From contig NZ_BQYJ01000002.1 in NCBI RefSeq assembly GCF_023168165.1, positions 868,001 through 932,000 on the forward strand: a stretch of DNA of 64,000 bases, in the 5' to 3' direction. Of this stretch, positions 62,304-64,000 are shown in pieces. Every line of letters begins with the position of its first letter. Within the stretch, counting starts at the first letter, position 1. The notes beneath the pieces were generated by a model. It had not been told where the DNA came from, searched no databases, and was given only the letters and a program-made list of their open reading frames with translations. The DNA comes from Niallia sp. NCCP-28 (GTDB taxonomy: Bacteria > Bacillota > Bacilli > Bacillales > Cytobacillaceae). The position numbers and the translations under genes are program-made.

Positions 62304-64000
62304 CAGTAGCAAAAGTGATTGTGGATGTTCCTGCAAAACAAACAGATAGACCGTTTGATTATCTTGTTCCAGATCATTTAGAAGAAATGATCCAGCCAGG
62401 CATGCGAGTAATAGTTCCTTTTGGTCCAAGAAAGGTGCAAGGATTTGTTGAAAGATTGGAAAGCGAATCTTCTTTTGCCTCTTTACGAAAAATTAGTGAA
62501 CCAATGGATCTTGTTCCTGTATTAAATAAGGAATTGCTTGATTTAGCAGAATGGTTGTCCATTCATACACTTTGCTATAAAATATCGGCTTTTCAAGCCA
62601 TGCTGCCTCCAGCTTTAAAAGCAAAGTATCAGCGGAAAATCAAACTGCTTGCTCAAAAAAAGGCTATTTCAGAATCGCTCCATCCTTTATTTTCTGAACG
62701 TTCAGAGATACTGTGGGAAGATGCATTAAAAACAGTTTCCCTTTCTTCTATTCAAAAGGAAGTGAAAAATGGAAATTTAGAAGTAATCTATGAAGTCCAA
62801 TCCCGTGCCAATAAAAAAAAGATAAAGCATATTTATTCCCGTTTAGATGAGCATGAGCTGAAAATGGCATTAGAATCTCTTAATAAGCAGGCAAATAAGC
62901 AGCGAACCGTCATTGAATATTTTTTGAAATATAACCAATCAATCGAACAAAGGCTTTTATTAAGTGAATTGAACACATCTAGTGCTGTAATAAAAGGATT
63001 AATAGAAAAGGGCATTTTAGGGGAACAAGAGGTAGAGATGTACCGTGATCCTTATAAAGAAAGAGAATTTGAAAAAACGTTCCCGTTAACTCTGACAGAG
63101 GAGCAAATGAAGGTCATTAAACCTATTCATGGTTCGATTGAGGATAAAGAGCACGAAGTTTTTTTATTATATGGTGTGACAGGGAGCGGAAAAACAGAAG
63201 TATATTTACAGTCAATTGATAAAGTGCTAAAAAAAGGGGAAGAAGCGATTGTACTCGTTCCAGAAATTGCTTTAACTCCACAAATGGTCAATCGCTTTAA
63301 AGGCCGTTTTGGCGATAAAGTGGCTGTCCTTCATAGTGGTCTTTCTGTTGGAGAAAAATACGATGAATGGCGTAAAATCCAGCGTAAAGAAGTGCAAGTA
63401 GTAGTTGGAGCACGATCTGCCATTTTTGCCCCATTTGAAAATTTAGGAATTATTATTATTGATGAAGAGCATGAAATGACATATAAACAAGAAGAAAACC
63501 CAAAATATCATGCAAAAGATGTTGCCGTTAAAAGAGGATTGACTCATCGTTGTCCAGTTATATTAGGGAGTGCAACACCTTCTTTAGAAAGTTTCGCTAG
63601 GGCGCAAAAGGGAGTTTATACCCTGTTGACATTGCAAAAAAGAATGAATAATAATCCCCTTCCACCTGTTGATATTGTTGATATGCGGGAAGAACTTCGC
63701 GAAGGCAATCGGTCGATGTTTTCAAGGCTGCTATTAGAAAAGCTTGCTGATCGACTGAAAAAAAAAGAACAGACAGTGTTGTTTTTAAACAAACGGGGCC
63801 ATTCCTCATTTGTTATGTGCCGAGATTGCGGATATGTTATGAAATGCCCCCATTGTGATATTAGTTTAACGTATCATCAATATAATAACCTGATGAAATG
63901 TCATTACTGCGGCTATGAGGAGCCTACAGCAAAAATTTGTCCAGAATGTTCAAGCGAACATATTCGCTACTTTGGAACAGGAACACAAAAGGTAGAAGAA
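62300..64000 (+). CDS. priA: Primosomal protein N' (replication restart helicase PriA), 5' part
   Basis: The first 567 codons of a DEAH-box helicase; the 3' end lies beyond the window. The N-terminal DNA-binding domain (VDVPAKQTDRPFDYLVP, then PGMRVIVPFGPRKVQGFV) binds 3' ends at stalled forks. The helicase core has Walker A GVTGSGKTE (about residue 291), DEEH box (about 388) and ILGSATPSLES, and the zinc-binding insert shows cysteine pairs CRDC, CPHC, CHYC and CPEC. It loads the primosome at stalled forks. Start ATG overlaps the coaBC stop. Confidence 0.95.
   Translation, partial: MTVAKVIVDVPAKQTDRPFDYLVPDHLEEMIQPGMRVIVPFGPRKVQGFVERLESESSFASLRKISEPMDLVPVLNKELLDLAEWLSIHTLCYKISAFQAMLPPALKAKYQRKIKLLAQKKAISESLHPLFSERSEILWEDALKTVSLSSIQKEVKNGNLEVIYEVQSRANKKKIKHIYSRLDEHELKMALESLNKQANKQRTVIEYFLKYNQSIEQRLLLSELNTSSAVIKGLIEKGILGEQEVEMYRDPYKEREFEKTFPLTLTEEQMKVIKPIHGSIEDKEHEVFLLYGVTGSGKTEVYLQSIDKVLKKGEEAIVLVPEIALTPQMVNRFKGRFGDKVAVLHSGLSVGEKYDEWRKIQRKEVQVVVGARSAIFAPFENLGIIIIDEEHEMTYKQEENPKYHAKDVAVKRGLTHRCPVILGSATPSLESFARAQKGVYTLLTLQKRMNNNPLPPVDIVDMREELREGNRSMFSRLLLEKLADRLKKKEQTVLFLNKRGHSSFVMCRDCGYVMKCPHCDISLTYHQYNNLMKCHYCGYEEPTAKICPECSSEHIRYFGTGTQKVEE

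Overview
The window is a stretch of chromosome from an endospore-forming, AT-rich, Gram-positive bacterium of the Bacillaceae. Four things point there. The gene order follows Bacillus subtilis almost gene for gene (ylbJ-K-M-N-rpmF ... mraZ-rsmH-ftsL-pbpB-spoVD-murE ... pyr operon ... priA). Sporulation genes are present (ylbJ, gerR, spoVD, spoVE, spoIIGA, sigE, sigG). Bacillithiol and PyrR/T-box regulation are present, and MurE carries the meso-diaminopimelate motif DNPR. I cannot name the species from the sequence. I see no prophage, insertion sequence, CRISPR array, tRNA or rRNA, and both window edges cut through genes (ylbJ on the left, priA on the right).

Layout. 1-8.3 kb: ylbJ (partial, minus), ylbK, tmcAL (minus), ylbN-rpmF, a frameshifted DUF523 gene, gerR, ylbP (minus), panE and a DUF3397 membrane protein. 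8.6-22.7 kb: bshC, then the division and cell-wall (dcw) cluster mraZ-rsmH-ftsL-pbpB, spoVD, murE, an orphan Mur-ligase N-domain gene, mraY-murD-spoVE. 23.2-28.9 kb: divIB-ylxW-ylxX-sbp-ftsA-ftsZ. 29.6-32.2 kb: spoIIGA-sigE and sigG. 32.4-36.4 kb: ylmD-ylmE-sepF-ylmG-ylmH and divIVA. 36.4-41.9 kb: T-box-controlled ileS, a ylyA-like gene, lspA, rluD (ylyB). 41.9-53.9 kb: the complete pyrimidine operon pyrR-P-B-C-AA-AB-K-D-F-E, with three PyrR attenuators. 53.9-64 kb: rqcH (minus), a Ca2+-type P-ATPase, yloC-remA-gmk-rpoZ and coaBC-priA.

How the genes work together. The dcw block makes lipid-linked peptidoglycan precursors and builds the divisome (FtsA, FtsZ, FtsL, DivIB, PBP2B, SepF, DivIVA). 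SpoVD and SpoVE are the sporulation counterparts for cortex synthesis. SpoIIGA/SigE and SigG drive the mother-cell and forespore programmes. The pyr operon encodes all steps from bicarbonate to UMP plus uracil uptake, under PyrR attenuation. RqcH and YlmH both belong to ribosome quality control.

Departures from the usual plan. murG and murB, normally between spoVE and divIB, are absent; that gap holds only non-coding DNA. ylmA and ylmC are absent after sigG. A small orphan gene resembling only the N-terminal domain of MurF sits between murE and mraY. The YlyA-like protein has lost its zinc-finger cysteines. The most interesting non-coding signal is a dispersed, structured intergenic repeat (about 100-190 bp, one copy inverted) with convincing copies near 2.3, 24.7 and 29.2 kb, a partial copy at 29.1 kb and weaker 3'-half copies near 8.5 and 23.0 kb. 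Candidate SigH promoters precede ftsA and divIVA, and a candidate SigE promoter precedes spoVD.
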